Assembly: GCA_040954595.2 (NCBI GenBank)
Contig: CM082589.2
Location: 62,001 to 126,000 of the forward strand
Reading direction: 5' to 3'
Source of the DNA: Balanoglossus misakiensis
Taxonomy: Eukaryota > Hemichordata
DNA: 64,000 nt
The translations under genes were made by a program, and so were the position numbers. Shown here one piece after another: positions 12,911-25,996 of the stretch (within the stretch, counting starts at the first letter, position 1; every line of letters begins with the position of its first letter). The notes under the pieces were generated by a model. It was not told the origin of the DNA and did not search any database. It was given only the letters and a program-made list of their open reading frames with translations.

Positions 12911-13358
12911 AAAATAAATCAGATGTGTAGTGAAAGAAAAGCTACTTTCATGTAATTGGAATCATCATTATCACAGATAGTTAACACATACATGTAGTAG
13001 ATATTTCTTATAGTAGATGCTCTTGTGCAATATTTATAAAATAACTCCAAGAAATATGATCATTAAATGTTTCGTAATTAATTTTGACCCGTGGCATAAA
13101 CTTTAGTATTTTAGTGTATAACATAGTGACACAGAGATTATAGAATTCAGTATGCAAAATTTTGATGATAAAATTTGTAACAATATCTATGTGGTTGAGT
13201 GTACCTGTAGAAATGATAGCGACATTATGGGGATAAGTTTCACAAAGATTTACACCTACATATTGATTTGATTTCTTTCATATTGCATGGAGTTGTAACG
13301 ATTTAATATGATTTATTCTAAGGTGGCACAATCATATGATTTTCATTGGCAATTTGTA

Positions 13359-13364
13359 AATAAA
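13359..13364 (+). terminator. Poly(A) signal of the TRPC gene
   Basis: A canonical AATAAA lies about 450 nt after the TRPC stop codon. An earlier AATAAA immediately after the stop, near 12914, could serve a very short 3'UTR. Confidence 0.6.
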
Positions 13365-14051
13365 GTTTTACATTTGTATCAAGCAACAGCAAGTTTTTTG
13401 TCACAAGATATAGCACCCCATATTGGTCAGAAAAATGTACTCCTCTGCAATATTTTATATCATTAGTGAAGATGTCTCTTTGGCCAATATTGGTTCATTG
13501 GCTTCCGCCAACTCCACCGCGATACACAATGACAGATGTGTCATGACGTTTATGTAAAAAATGAATTTATGATCTCTGGCAAGCTTGATATATTATCTTG
13601 CAATGTGTGTTGAGTGTTACAGACCCCCTTATAGTATACATGCATCTCACACATCGTCTAGTGAAACCCACAGTAAAATAACCGCTTGATGAAGTACTGT
13701 AGCTCGAGGTTTTGCCTGGTGTTCCAATTTGGATGGTAATAGGGATCTGTCCACAATATGATCTTCTCCATCGGTTTTGCATGTGTCATGACTCTGCACT
13801 AGATGTCATCTTCTTCTGGGAAGTATCAAAATATAATCATGCCACATTATCAGTAACACTTGTTGCTTGCATGGTTGATCGGTCAATCAGACGTCTGCAA
13901 ACTTGTTGAAATGTGCCTAAAGCAGGAGTGAAATGAGCAAATGGGTTGAGAATGACTAGATCATGTACTACAATATTCAATGCTATCTAATAGCTTTGTG
14001 GTAAATTAACAGGAACTTGAAGAGAAAAAGAAAATACGAAAACTAGATAAC
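13365..14051. other. Convergent intergenic gap between TRPC and MDC1
   Basis: No exon, RNA gene or repeat could be recognised. The gap separates the 3' ends of two convergent genes. Confidence 0.6.
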
Positions 14052-14057
14052 TTTATT
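14052..14057 (-). terminator. Poly(A) signal of MDC1
   Basis: The plus strand reads TTTATT, giving AATAAA on the MDC1 strand about 740 nt after its stop codon. The sequence 14058-14797 is then the MDC1 3'UTR. Confidence 0.5.
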
Positions 14058-14797
14058 CAGAAAAATATCATGTAAGCAGCATGTGTTGACAATTCCACGA
14101 AAAATTGAAAGCGTTCAAAAACAAAAGATATAAAAAGGAAAAAAAAATCTTGGTTAGAAAACAAATCCACCCATTAAAATGACAATGCAGATAAAACTTC
14201 TAAATTAATAAGAAACATTAAAAGTGGAAATGAAAATGTTTTAAGCCTGGTCAGTTGTGCTGTGGGGCATCCATAGGGAAGGATTAACTAGAGAAGGACA
14301 CTGCGTTCCAACAAATGCAGCAATAATGGTCAGCTTTACAGAATGATAACAAGTACGAAATACTAAAAATGCAGTTTGGTCGCTATTCATATCAACGTTA
14401 AAGAACTGTGATATGGCAACAACAGAATTCCATGTGGAATCTGCCGCCACAACATTTTTTGGTAGAAAATATGAAAATAAGAGAAGTGTTCATGAAGACA
14501 TTTAATCAGTGCAGTATATCGCCCGATGTGTATAGAGACATCGTTGTCATGGCTTACCATGCATGTTCACAAAGCTTTACCTCTCTTGTCATGTGCAAGT
14601 CTTTATGTCTCCATCCCTTTCATGGCTGCTATTTGGTATCACCCAATTGTTTTCAGTGGTATAGTCTGGTCCAAATGCAGGAAATGGGGGAAAAGGGTTA
14701 TAGAATGTAACACAGTGTAAGCAGCCAGCCAAATGATGTAGGCTCTGTGGTTATGATCTACATCACAGGACTTATAGACCCGATTTTGACCTTTTTA

Positions 14798-17700
14798 TCA
14801 TTTTCTTCTCCGCTTTGATCTAGTAGTACCTGTGCTGGTTGTTTCAGATGCTTTCCTTTTTCCTGCATTCGATTCTGTTGCCTGTTCTTCACCGACTGCA
14901 AAAAGTCTAAATGTGGCAATGGTTAAGGATGACAAATGCAGTTATATATATATATAGAGAGAGAGAAAAGTGATTCAACAAGATATTGCTGTGTAATGTG
15001 ACATTGCCTGCCAAGTCTTATACTCACTGTGGCTTGAGTCCGGACAGCCAATTACCAATATATACAATATCACACATACACGTGTAATATAGGCATTATA
15101 TTCAGTAATTAGCGAAGTAGTTGGTTGCGTTCTGATATGGGTTTTATATTGAAATACCTCTAATACAGCAGCTTATCACTTAGACTCTATGGCAGTCGCT
15201 GTGCCTGTCGATAAGGAATGGAACTTTCGTACGACGCGCCGCCAGGCAAAGCGACTGTACGTTTCTGCACACATATATTTGATATGAATATTCATGAGCG
15301 GCGTTAATTTGCATGTAGAACATCTAGAAGCGCACAAAGCTCGCGATAACGCCCAAAAATGCGTATTCTGTACCTGGTATGTACGCGTATAGAACTCATG
15401 TTGACGCGACGCTAATTTGATTGACAGACATATGAGGTTCGAATGTTCTCCGCTACTTACCAAAATCTGGTAAAACCACTTGAGGGCGTTTACAGAATCG
15501 GCAAGACTGTGTGATTAGCGTCGCGTCCACAGGACGTTCGCAACGCGGACGCACATTTCTTTTTCAGTATCACACAGTCTTGGAGCAAGACTACTTATCA
15601 CTCAGCTCATGGCCAATCACTTGTGACACAAGCGACATGGCAGTTCCAATGGACATCATCAGTATACACTTGTCAGTTGTAGGGGATGAAAATGCATTTC
15701 AAAAGGATATGACTCAACATCAATTTCTTGTCGCAATAATCCAGTCAGAAGACATTCTGGATTGACAATTTGTATTGACGCTTTGATTGCAGCCTGACAC
15801 ACTGATTTGTCTTCATCACAAGATATAATAAGGATGTGTTCATCAGATTTCTTTGGCATCTGTTTCAAATGCTGAGAAAAAAATCAATTTGTACATCCAA
15901 TGTAACATTTGTCTTTCAATTCTTGGTCTTGTGTTGACTACACCCTTTCACCCCCAGTTCTCTCTTTAGAGGTCCAACCTTACCATAGAAAACAATGGGT
16001 TTGGACTGAACCATGGTGGTGAAAGGGTTAATGGACAGAATGAACATTCATACATATATTCTCAGTCTGGTGTTATTTAGCCTTCTTGTTATGAACCTTT
16101 ATGCAAATACAATCTAAATTTATACATGATTGAAAATGTCACCCTTTTTAAACCCATAATTTACAATATTTTGACAATCAGAAAATACCTGGGATGAACA
16201 AAAAAAAATGAATATAACAACATTTTGACAATTTTTCTCTAGCCAACTTGCAAGAGGAAAACTCAAGAATAAAACAAATGCTAACCTGTCCACCAGCACA
16301 CTTGATGATATCTTTCAATACAGCTGCAGGAGGTACAACCTTACCAGTAACATGGATTTTATAACCCTGTAAGACACTACTTTGTAAAGCTTTCTGTCTT
16401 GACTCAGAAAGATCAAATCCATACTGATCTTCACCTTGTTTGTCTTTCAATAAATATTGCTCTGCATCTGTTGATGGAATGAGTTACCACAAGAATTACA
16501 ACCATTCTACTCTCCTCGACTGATTGATTCAGTGATGACATTTTCAAGTCATCTCATCCATTAAGATGGAACAAACCTGATTAATGAAGATCACAAATTT
16601 TCACTAAAGGTACATGTGTACGTACATCTTGCACATCACTTACCTAGGAATTTTCTTGCTTTCTTACACTGGTCTAACCATTCAGGATTGATGATTGGAA
16701 CACCACGCGATAATCCACATAAAAACTTCACTGTTCTTCTCACCTTTGAAAACAAACAGAAATTTGGACACCCCTGCATTGTGTATTTTTTAAACTGCAA
16801 TGCTGTAAAAATAGTGTTAACCTTTGCACCCTGAGCCCTTAGTGACCTATGAACCATGCATGAACTCATGCTGTGTTGTGTATTGTACAGTGTGTATGGA
16901 AACACTGGATGATCACATTTGATGATTTTGAATAAACACAGGATGTCATTTGGGGCAAATTACTGGTGGTCTAATATTGAGATACTAGTACAACTGTGTC
17001 ATAATTGCCTTGAAGAAAGAAATGATATTGTATATTTTATAAAGCATACATGTATACTGTATTCCTGTAGAGATTCATGGAATGGGACCCAGAGCAATAA
17101 AAACCCTGGACAGCATATTCTCTAAACACCCCAGATACATATAATTGTGAGGAGAGTTTATACTATCAGTTTATTATTCTTTATGGACTAGGTATGGCTG
17201 ACTTGTTTCACATCCAATCTATTTTGGTCCTACCTTATCTGTCACTAGATGCGTACATTCATAAACAGAATCCACAAGACTACCACCCAGACTTTTCACT
17301 GTCTGTAAAATAAAACACATTAAAACAAGTTCTGGTCAATGACATAGTCCCTGCTGGAAATGGATAGGGTTAGGGTTAGGGTTAGGAATGAATAAAAACA
17401 ATCAGTAGCCACATTGGTTTATGTTGAGACATGACTCAATGTGCATATTTACATCATAATGCTTATACCAAGAGGTTTAAATGGAGTTGGTTCAAGCATG
17501 TGCAAGTGATGGCTCTGGACACAAAATAGTGCTATTTGCATCTACATTTTTATTTCATTTGACTCACAATTGTATATTTACATTTCTACATTTTTCAGTC
17601 TACCTTCTGTGTTTGTTTTTAAAAGACCTAATGCATCGAAGTACACAGACAGACAAAAATGAGAAGAAAACAATAACGATTTATTTACCTTTTCCGCTGT

Positions 17701-20700
17701 CTTGTCTACAACACCAGTAAACATAACTTTAGGTGACATACTTGAAGACAATCTTCGAAGTGTTGGACTTGCTGTTTCTCTTCTTGGCCTTGTTGAAGGA
17801 GTCACTGCCATCTAATAATGTAAGTCAATGAAATGCATGGTGAATGCTTTATAAATATAAAATGTGTCCAATATTACCAGACTGAGGTGACAGACGGCAC
17901 TTGACTCACCTCTGAAGTTTTCTCTTCCTTGTTTCCATCCTGAACACTTACACTTCGCCCTCTTCCAGTTTTCCTTCTGCTGTCACCATTTTCTTTACTA
18001 ATTCTCTCTTTTCCACTCTCTTCTGTTTCTTCATCTTGTTGAGCCGAATCATCTTTGCTACTTCTTTTGACAACTGTTTTCTTGGTATTCTTTGATGGTA
18101 CAATATCTTTCGTATCCACTTTTGAAAGTCTACCTCTGGTAATTTTTCCATCAGGTTTTTTAAACTCTGTCTGTACAAAATCTGTACTCTTATTATCAGA
18201 CTTTCTTTTGCCTTGCTTCACACTCTGTTTCTCTCTTACAGCTGTTTCCTTAGCAACAGATTGTCTTCCTCTTGTTCTTCTCTTTGGAACAATGTCTACC
18301 TCTTCACTCAATTCAGAATCTTCCAGTGGAGGTGTCAGACTCTAAACAAACACACACAGGACAGTACATGAACATTCTTGAGGCAAAATTGAAAAGTCAG
18401 CTAGTGGCTAATAAAGCTCAGCTGCGATATTTGTTTGACAGAACATATCATGGAGATATCAAAGGTGACAGAGCAGTTGATTGTGATGTGTTGTAAACTT
18501 AACTCAATAATTGGAATTGTAGTGCAATAACAGGTACATATATGGCTTGGAATTCTAAGCAAACAATGCAATGCACATCAAACAAAAGAATGATTTGAAT
18601 GAACACTGTTTTCTGCAGTGTGTCTGTCATATCTATTTCAGGTGTAAAATCAGAGTTTATGTCAACATCATAACTACGTATATATATATTCAAATAAGTC
18701 TTTTCTAGTCACCAGAGATGTCTTCACTTCTTCATCTGCCAATGTTGATGTGCTCTGTCCCCTGTCAGTTTTGTTGGTTTGTTTAGTTTTCTTTCCTTTT
18801 CTACTTTCCACCACATCCTTCCCACTGTCATCTTTTGAGGTTGATGGTGTTGGTTTATCTTCTTTCTCGGACTTTCTACTTTGATTCAGTCGACCAGTAG
18901 TGCTGTCTCTGCTCTCTAAAATGATGTCATCATTTTTACTCTCTTCATGTTTGCTTCTTCCCCTGACACTTTTTCTTCGACTTCCACTGAAAGTGTTGTC
19001 TACTTTGTCATCTTTGGTTTCTATAGCAACAGATCTTCTTGTTCCTGCACTTCTCTTGCTTGATGTCGCTGGTTCCTGTTGAATTTTATACAACAAAACC
19101 TCTTGGAAGTTATCATAGTTTTAAGTATAAGCGTGAACTATTGAAGCTCCATTAGCTGTAACTTTTGGCAATTTCTGTGCATCAACCATAGTTTCTTGTT
19201 CGGCTCCCCAAGGCATTGTTATTGTCTGAAAATTGTTTTCAAGTCCGGACTTCTCAGGCTTTCCTCATCATTCATTCAATTCTTGGGCTTGTGTTGACTG
19301 AACCCTTTCACCCCAGTTCCCTCTTTACTGGTCCAACCTTTCCATGGAAAACAATGGGCTTGGACTGAACCATGGTGGGGAAAGGGTTAAGTCTGCAAAT
19401 CTTAACTAATCATATCATAAATTTCCAGTTTCTATCCCCTACCTTGACATTAAAGGCTACTTTCTGTGTTTTCTTTGGAGATCTTTCGTTTTTGGGTGAT
19501 ACCAAAGCAGACTTGACTGGAACTCTCCCCAACATAGATGGTATCTTCAATGGCCCTCTCCTCCCATCATCCATTGTGTCTTCTTCACTATCTGCTACAA
19601 ACTAAACACAAGCAGAGATAAATTGTTTCAGACATAATTGCATTAACATTGCATCAATTAATTTTTGCTGCACACTCTACTGGAAACAGGCCAAAGCTCA
19701 ACTGAGATTAAGATACTAGTAGCCTTGAGGGACAATACCATGCACCAGACAGAAGTGCTGTCACCTCAGGACATTAAACAACAGTTGTATTATGGAATTT
19801 TTAGAACAAACAGGTTCTTTTTGTATGACTTACTTCATCATCACCATCAACTCCATACACTTGTGTTTCCCCTGTCAAATCATCGGATGTTGGCCCAGAC
19901 AAGACATGTGTAGATGCCATGATATCATCTTCTCCATACGCCTGTGTACATGCTAACAGATCATCCTCATCCGCACTTGGTAAATTGGATTTCTTCCCTT
20001 CATCATTTAAGTCTTCCCTCCTATTTATTCCACTTGTTCCAGGTTCTGTGTCTGTGCTTTCTCCTTCATGTGTATTTTCTTTTTCCATCTTCTTTTGCCT
20101 GCCTCTCGTTGACTTCCTTCTTCCTCCCTTGACATTACTTTCATCTGCCATTTCAACTTCTGTGTTTACCTCAACTACCGATCTCCCTTTTGGACTTTTC
20201 ACAGATTTTTTCCTTTTGGCATCATTTTCAACATCAGCTTCATCTTCCCCTGCACTTTGTCTTTCAAACTTATCCTTAGATTTCCCTTTCACTTTGTTGT
20301 CCTCTTCAATCACACTTTGTTGTTTCGATATACTTTCATCATTTCTAACAATGGTTGTTTTACCCCTCCCCCTTCCTCTCTGTTCCCTCCCTGAAGCGGT
20401 TGTTTTACCCCTCCCCCTTCCTCTCTGTCCCCTCCCTGAAGCGGTTGTTTTACCCCTCCCCCTTCCTCTCTGTCCCCTCCCTGAACTTCCATGTTTCTCT
20501 TCTGTCTCAACCGCTGTCCCGTTTTCTTTTCCACCAATGACTGGCATTGCCTCTATACTTGTACTTGTAGATGCTACAGCTTTGGTCTGCTCTATCTTTC
20601 CCCTTTTCCTTTTCCCAGAAATTTTCTGTTCATCATCATCAGTTATAGTCTTCTGCATGTCTTGTTGCTGAACGATTACTTGAGTTTCATTTTTCAAAGA

Positions 20701-23700
20701 TACCACAACTTTCTCCTGTCCTTTTTTTCCTCTCACAGACTTACATTTTTTATTTCCATCGTCAACAACTTCTTTACTTCTTGGTCTTTTTGCCTTACTT
20801 TGACTGAAAGCTATTTGCTTTACGTCATCAGTTTTACATTGATTGTCAGTATGATGGCTTTCAATATCAATGGCTCGTCTTTTCTCCTCCTCCTCCTCCT
20901 CCTCCTCCTCCTCCTCATCATCATCATCATCATCACCTATTTCTGTCTTATTTTCATCATTTATCACTTGAGTGGCATCACCATCCAACTTGCTCTCATC
21001 TTCCATTGTTTGCGTGGCATCATTCTCATCATTTGTGTTCTCATCTTGTATTATACTTTCATCATCACAAACTTGTGTAGCTTCATCATCCATTCTGTGA
21101 TCCTCTTCTTCCATTTCCTCTCTCCCAAGACTATGTCTAGCAGTCACACTCATTGTTGTCTTTACATTTCTACCTTTGCCTTTCTTCACTGCAGACTTTT
21201 TTATATCTGAATCATAATCCTCAATGGCTTGTGTTTCTTCATCATCTCCAATCATCAATGTCTTCTGTTCTCCCTTTGTGGAAAACAACATACATTGTGA
21301 ATAACCTAGATTAATCTGAACACAGAACAAAACAAGACCAGATGTAAAATTATTGCAAGACATAAAAAAACCTGGTATGTTTATTCCTGAATGGAGTCTA
21401 GACCTGTTGCAATGACAACATAAACAGTGAAACGGTGCACTCTACCAGTGACAGTTAACTCACACAGAAACTTCATTTGCTATTTATTTGCAGAATTCAG
21501 CAAGTGTAGGAATATGAATTTCAGCATTCAGTGCAACTGTGATTATGGCTGTAAATCAAGTAACAGTAACCCCTCAACCTTCTGTACCTTGTTATGCTGT
21601 GATATGTCTGTTTCCATGGGAACATCAACAGCTTGTGTTTCATCTTCATCTTCTCTATCACAAGTTACTTGCGTTGCTTCTACCTCATCTTTTAACATCA
21701 AAGTTTCTCCATCTTCGATGCTAGTTGTCTGAGTAGATTCCAAATCCTCATCTTTGACAGCAATCTCAGTTCCACTGTCTGAAATGCAAGTACACATCAT
21801 TCAAATTTCCCCACATCAACTAACAGAAATTTCTGTTGATTCATCTTTATTGCAAAATGGGTACAAAACATTAACTAATTCATATATACGCAGTGGTGAT
21901 GCAAAACACATTAAACATTTATTCTGCTACTCAAAAACAAATTTTGACAATGATCATATCACTATTTGTCCATCTAACTGTCTGTCGGCTAAAGAGGAAA
22001 TATTATTAGTCTGTATTTTCCAAGAAATTCAACTTCTTCCATTACAAAAATCGTCTTACTTGTCTTGATGTCCACCTGTATATCTTGTGTTGACTTTACG
22101 TCTGCATTATTTCCATCATAGGCTTGAGTGGATTGTAAACCATCATCATCATCATCATCATCATCACCTTCCATTTCTATATCATCTATGCCATAAGCCT
22201 GTGTCTCTGCTGTAAACATGTCATCATTCATATCTGCATCATTGCCATCATGTCTGGTGTCACTGTATGCCAGGGTCATCTCTTCATCTTCCTCTGCAGG
22301 CTGTGAAAACAATGTCTTTCAATATATTCCCAACAAGGGTTTTGTACAGAAATTTAGAATTGTTCTGCCAATGTTGGGTTAAATTTGGTTTTTACAATTT
22401 TTCTCCTGTGTTTCTGTCTATATCAGTATATTTTTAAATATTTCAAATAAAAAAATAATAGGACGACATTACATGTTCCTTTTCTTCTGCTGCGATCTCC
22501 TCCTCATCATCTTCAGTCACTGTTGCATCGTAGGCCAAAGTAGCACCTTCTGCCATGTTCACAGTCTCATAGTTCAGATCCTGGTTCCTCTTTTCATTAC
22601 TATCATCTGTAATCATATCAGCAAGCACAAAAAAAGCACCTAAAGCAGAAATATTTTGTCAGGAAAGTAAAAATCTTAAAAGAGCATAATTAATGGCATT
22701 TCACAATATATGCTCCTCTACTGAAAGAAAGCAAGAAAGTCCTCAGAATTGGCTGAATGTTGAGATTTGGCCGTGATTATTAAGAGTTTATCTTTACCAG
22801 GTTTGATTAGTTTTTCAGTTTTATGGATCAAACTGGCTTCATTTCCTCCCTCCTCCTCCTCATCCTCCTCCTCATCATCATCTTGTACACCATACGCTTG
22901 TGTTGCAGCACAAAATATGGACTTGTCTTCCTCATATTCTGTAATGAAAGTCTTGTGTAAAGTTGTGCTCTTCCAGCATGTTATTAATAGCATGACTCTA
23001 TGAAATCATGATTAAGAGGTTTTGTATCTACAAATATCAGTCAGTGGGAATGGTCTTCCTTAAATGCAACACGTAAAATTTAGTGCCTGGATGACTGAAA
23101 TAATCAACTCATGAAGTGAAAATTGTGAAATCTACCTCTGATTGATTTTTTAAAATGGCCACCATCCATGTAACAGTGTAAGCCAATGAATTGCTAGAAA
23201 CATTTATGGCAATATTAAAATGTATCAATAGTACTGGTACTTACCTTCAGAATCTTCTGTTGGATCACAGGCCTGAGTTGCAGCATTTGCATAGTCAGAG
23301 CAATCCAGCTGATCTACAGAACCACTACCCTTGTCAGGACTTTTTCTTCTGCAACTGATATTGTCTATGTCTGTATCACTATCAGAATCTGACTGCAACA
23401 CTAATGTTGGTTTCTCTATAATGGAAATAATTCAGAACTGAATCATGGGTCAACCGACACAACTGTATTTCACTGAGCATGCGACTTTATGGAGGCACAA
23501 TGTGCCAAACCCATAATTGGGGAATTTTATCATTTTACTCATGTGTATTATTTCAAAATTAAAAGTTGTTTGTTTTTAACTTTTACCTATCTGTTGTGGT
23601 GACTCCTTTACCACTGTTTGGGAACACTGTATTTTTTTAGCTGAAAATCAATTCATAAAGAATGAAAATTATTAATCACGGAATATAAGAACACAGAGAA

Positions 23701-25996
23701 ATCATTAGTACACAAACCCAGCTTAGGTGGCATATCCCTTACATATATTGTTGGTCATCAAATAAATACAACACATTGTCTGTTCTGTGCAGCCAGGGTG
23801 AAAGGTTTGCCCATATATCACTTTAAGAGAAATCTGTTCTCATCCAACAGATTTGATTAGAGATTTCATTTACTGACCTAATGTTTTTTTTGTCTCCATG
23901 TCATCATCTGTTTCATCCGAGTCTTCAGCATAACATATTGTAGCTTCCATAGTAAGATGTTTAGGAGTTTTTAATTCTAGTTTTGTGCATCGCTGTGCTT
24001 GGGCCATAATATCACTGCTACTCTCATCATCATTTTGGATTTGTGTTGGGTCTTTTCCATCATGCTTTTCCTGAAGTGAATAAATCTAAATGTAGCAATC
24101 TCATGACAGTCAACTGGAAAAAAACTGCATGTATCATTAATTTTCCAACATGAAAAGGACATCATGGCAAAGTAAAGAATGAATTAACTCATCACAATCG
24201 CGTTTTAGAATTTTCTAAACCCTTTGATCGATTTTTATGATGCAAATCTTTCTGAGCAGCTGAATTAATTCACTGCCTTGGAAATTTTTCTTTTTTTGTT
24301 TACTACCACCAACACCACCACCACCAACAATAGATTTGCTTGTATATACATGTACTCACAGAATTTTCATGATCTTCAGCAGACAGAAACATTGACTCAG
24401 ATCCAGTCTCAGATCCTGTATCTGAACCATCATTCAAGTCCACCTTCTGTTAATAGATTAAAAAATAATAATAAAGTGGAGAAGTTACAATACAAGGCAA
24501 ACAAATCAGCAAAAGTGATATTCTATTAAAGGATGGATTTTCAGAACATTTTAATTCTTTAAATTGAAATTGTATAAAATGACAAGGACATTTGTCATTT
24601 CAGAGAAAACTCCCAACATGCCTGATGAGGCACATACTTGTATCCATGCACAAATTTATTAATGTGTATTAAGTACAAAGATTATGTTTGTATGGACATC
24701 ACAAATTTACCCCAGAAATTTATCTCACCTTCATTTCGGCTGCTATCAGATACTGACAGATGACATCAGCAAACGTCAAATTATCTTCATGTTTCAATTC
24801 ATACCTTACAGTTGGAGCTAAGTACATCTGAAATAAAATGACACTATTATTGCAAACATGTTTCAGCAAAAAAGAATCGTATTACATGAAAACTTGTCCA
24901 AACCAAACTCAAGACTTAATCACAAGCTTTTTTCATGGCAAGTACTTATGCCCTGTAGCTATGCAGTTATACACTGTACATGACTGGTTCATTAGCTGTT
25001 TTTTCCCCCCACAATGTGAGTCTGTCCATGTGATAATATTCTGTTTACATTGACACAATATTTCACTTGTTTCTAAAATGACATTCATTCCATTGTACAA
25101 GTAATTGACAAACCTTGTTCCTTCTAGTTTTATTTCTGCTTTCCGTGTCGAATATCAGATGTATATCACTTGAAACCTGAATACAAGCATGATGTTTGGA
25201 TAAGGCCTGTGAATTGAAAACAAGGAAACTGGAAATTCATTAAGAAGTCAAATTATCATTGACAACATCAATAAAACAATATAAAAGAATTATATCCTCT
25301 TTGTACTCAAAGTAGTCATTATAGAGCAAAGATTTGAAGACCAACCACTCAAATACTTGCAAGAGCGCCCACCAACCTTGTAAACTGTCGCTTGAATGCA
25401 ATCTGCCCACATCTAGCGAACCAAACATGAACAAGACTCAACAACGTACCTTACAAAAAAAGGAAATATAAGTGAAGGGGTCCTGTTGTCTCACCTTCAT
25501 GGGAATACTTATGTCAATATTTTCATGTCTTCCTATTTTGTTTTCTCCTGGAACAAGATATTGACATAAAAGAGGATAATATCACTTGACAATGTTATGT
25601 CACTTTGCATATATTACAAAAGGCAAATGCATGTACTACAAATCATCAAGAATACTGTCCATATGTACAGTATATACATATAGAAATGAAAAGCAATTAC
25701 CTTCATATACTGGATACAAAGTCTCCTTAACACCCTTCTGTGTGAAAACTTTCAAGTACCCAACCTGAAACAAAGATGTAAAACAATATATCATTTTATA
25801 CATACATTTATCTATTTTTTAAAGACAAACCACTGAACTGATCCAAAAATCTCCAACACATGTATCAATGGGTCTAAAAATCAGGACTTACAGGTTTTCT
25901 CTGACTATCATCTTCACTCTCATCGTCTAAATCAATGGCTTGAGTTTCATCTTCCCAGTCATCTAATGGGATAGCTTGTGTTGCATCTAAATCCAT
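14798..25996 (-). CDS. MDC1: Mediator of DNA damage checkpoint protein 1 (MDC1) homologue
   Basis: Nuclear adaptor for the DNA double-strand-break response; in the family the BRCT pair reads phospho-H2AX. Predicted 1597 aa in 23 exons: 25996-25892, 25764-25701, 25547-25495, 25206-25114, 24827-24729, 24446-24360, 24070-23878, 23640-23587, 23415-23245, 22938-22798, 22606-22473, 22300-22060, 21778-21588, 21273-19834, 19601-19443, 19075-18713, 18341-17910, 17811-17689, 17302-17234, 16743-16644, 16467-16286, 15871-15670, 14895-14798. All phases agree. FHA domain at 36-138 (KIGRHEN, ALSKHH, SRNK). A CK2-type SDTD site at 262-265. Many TQ motifs from 5 to about 1050. RG-rich repeats in exon 14. Tandem BRCT from about 1366 to 1565 (PKVMFTGVVD, HLVTDKVRRTVKFLCGL, PECLLTGLLRQE). 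Basic C-terminus (SKRRRK). The first exon carries two TQAI motifs like the N-terminal TQAI of human MDC1. Order and BRCT sequence match vertebrate MDC1 closely; exon 16 has an ordinary but weak GTGACT donor. Confidence 0.93.
15176..15600. repeat. CpG-rich block with nested inverted repeats in the last MDC1 intron
   Basis: Base composition here is clearly richer in CpG than the surrounding AT-rich intron. Two perfect inverted pairs are visible: a 12-bp pair at 15405-15416 and 15514-15525 (CGCGACGCTAAT and its complement), and a 13-bp pair at 15502-15514 and 15570-15582 (CAAGACTGTGTGA and its complement). It may be a relic of an inverted-repeat element. No protein was recognised in its ORFs. 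Confidence 0.5.
15942..16031 (+). mobile_element. ~90-bp inverted-repeat MITE, copy 1
   Basis: Starts CCCTTTCACC and ends GGTGAAAGGGTTAA, with interior ACCATAGAAAACAATGG. It lies in an MDC1 intron. About 30 bp of extra upstream homology (CAATTCTTGG and onward) is shared with copy 2. Confidence 0.8.
17365..17386. repeat. Short interstitial telomere-like repeat (TTAGGG)n
   Basis: More than three TAGGGT units are visible in an MDC1 intron, in the vertebrate/deuterostome-type telomere sequence. Confidence 0.9.
19276..19391 (+). mobile_element. ~90-bp inverted-repeat MITE, copy 2 (with extended left flank)
   Basis: Same family as copy 1: CCCTTTCACC at the left, GGGGAAAGGGTTAA at the right, and CCATGGAAAACAATGG inside. 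It lies in the MDC1 intron between 19075 and 19443. Confidence 0.8.
20354..20488 (-). repeat. Three 45-bp coding repeats (RG-rich) in MDC1 exon 14
   Basis: Three nearly identical 45-bp units encode SGRGQRGRGRGKTTA-type repeats. Such RG/GAR stretches in other break-repair proteins are targets of arginine methylation or bind nucleic acid; a role here is inference. Confidence 0.9.

Noticed and set aside
19919-20671. A 250-codon plus-strand ORF, followed by another of 239 codons at 20491-21210
   Set aside because: Both are antisense shadows of MDC1 exon 14. Their Ser/Leu/Pro-rich translation comes from the complement of acidic and lysine-rich codons.
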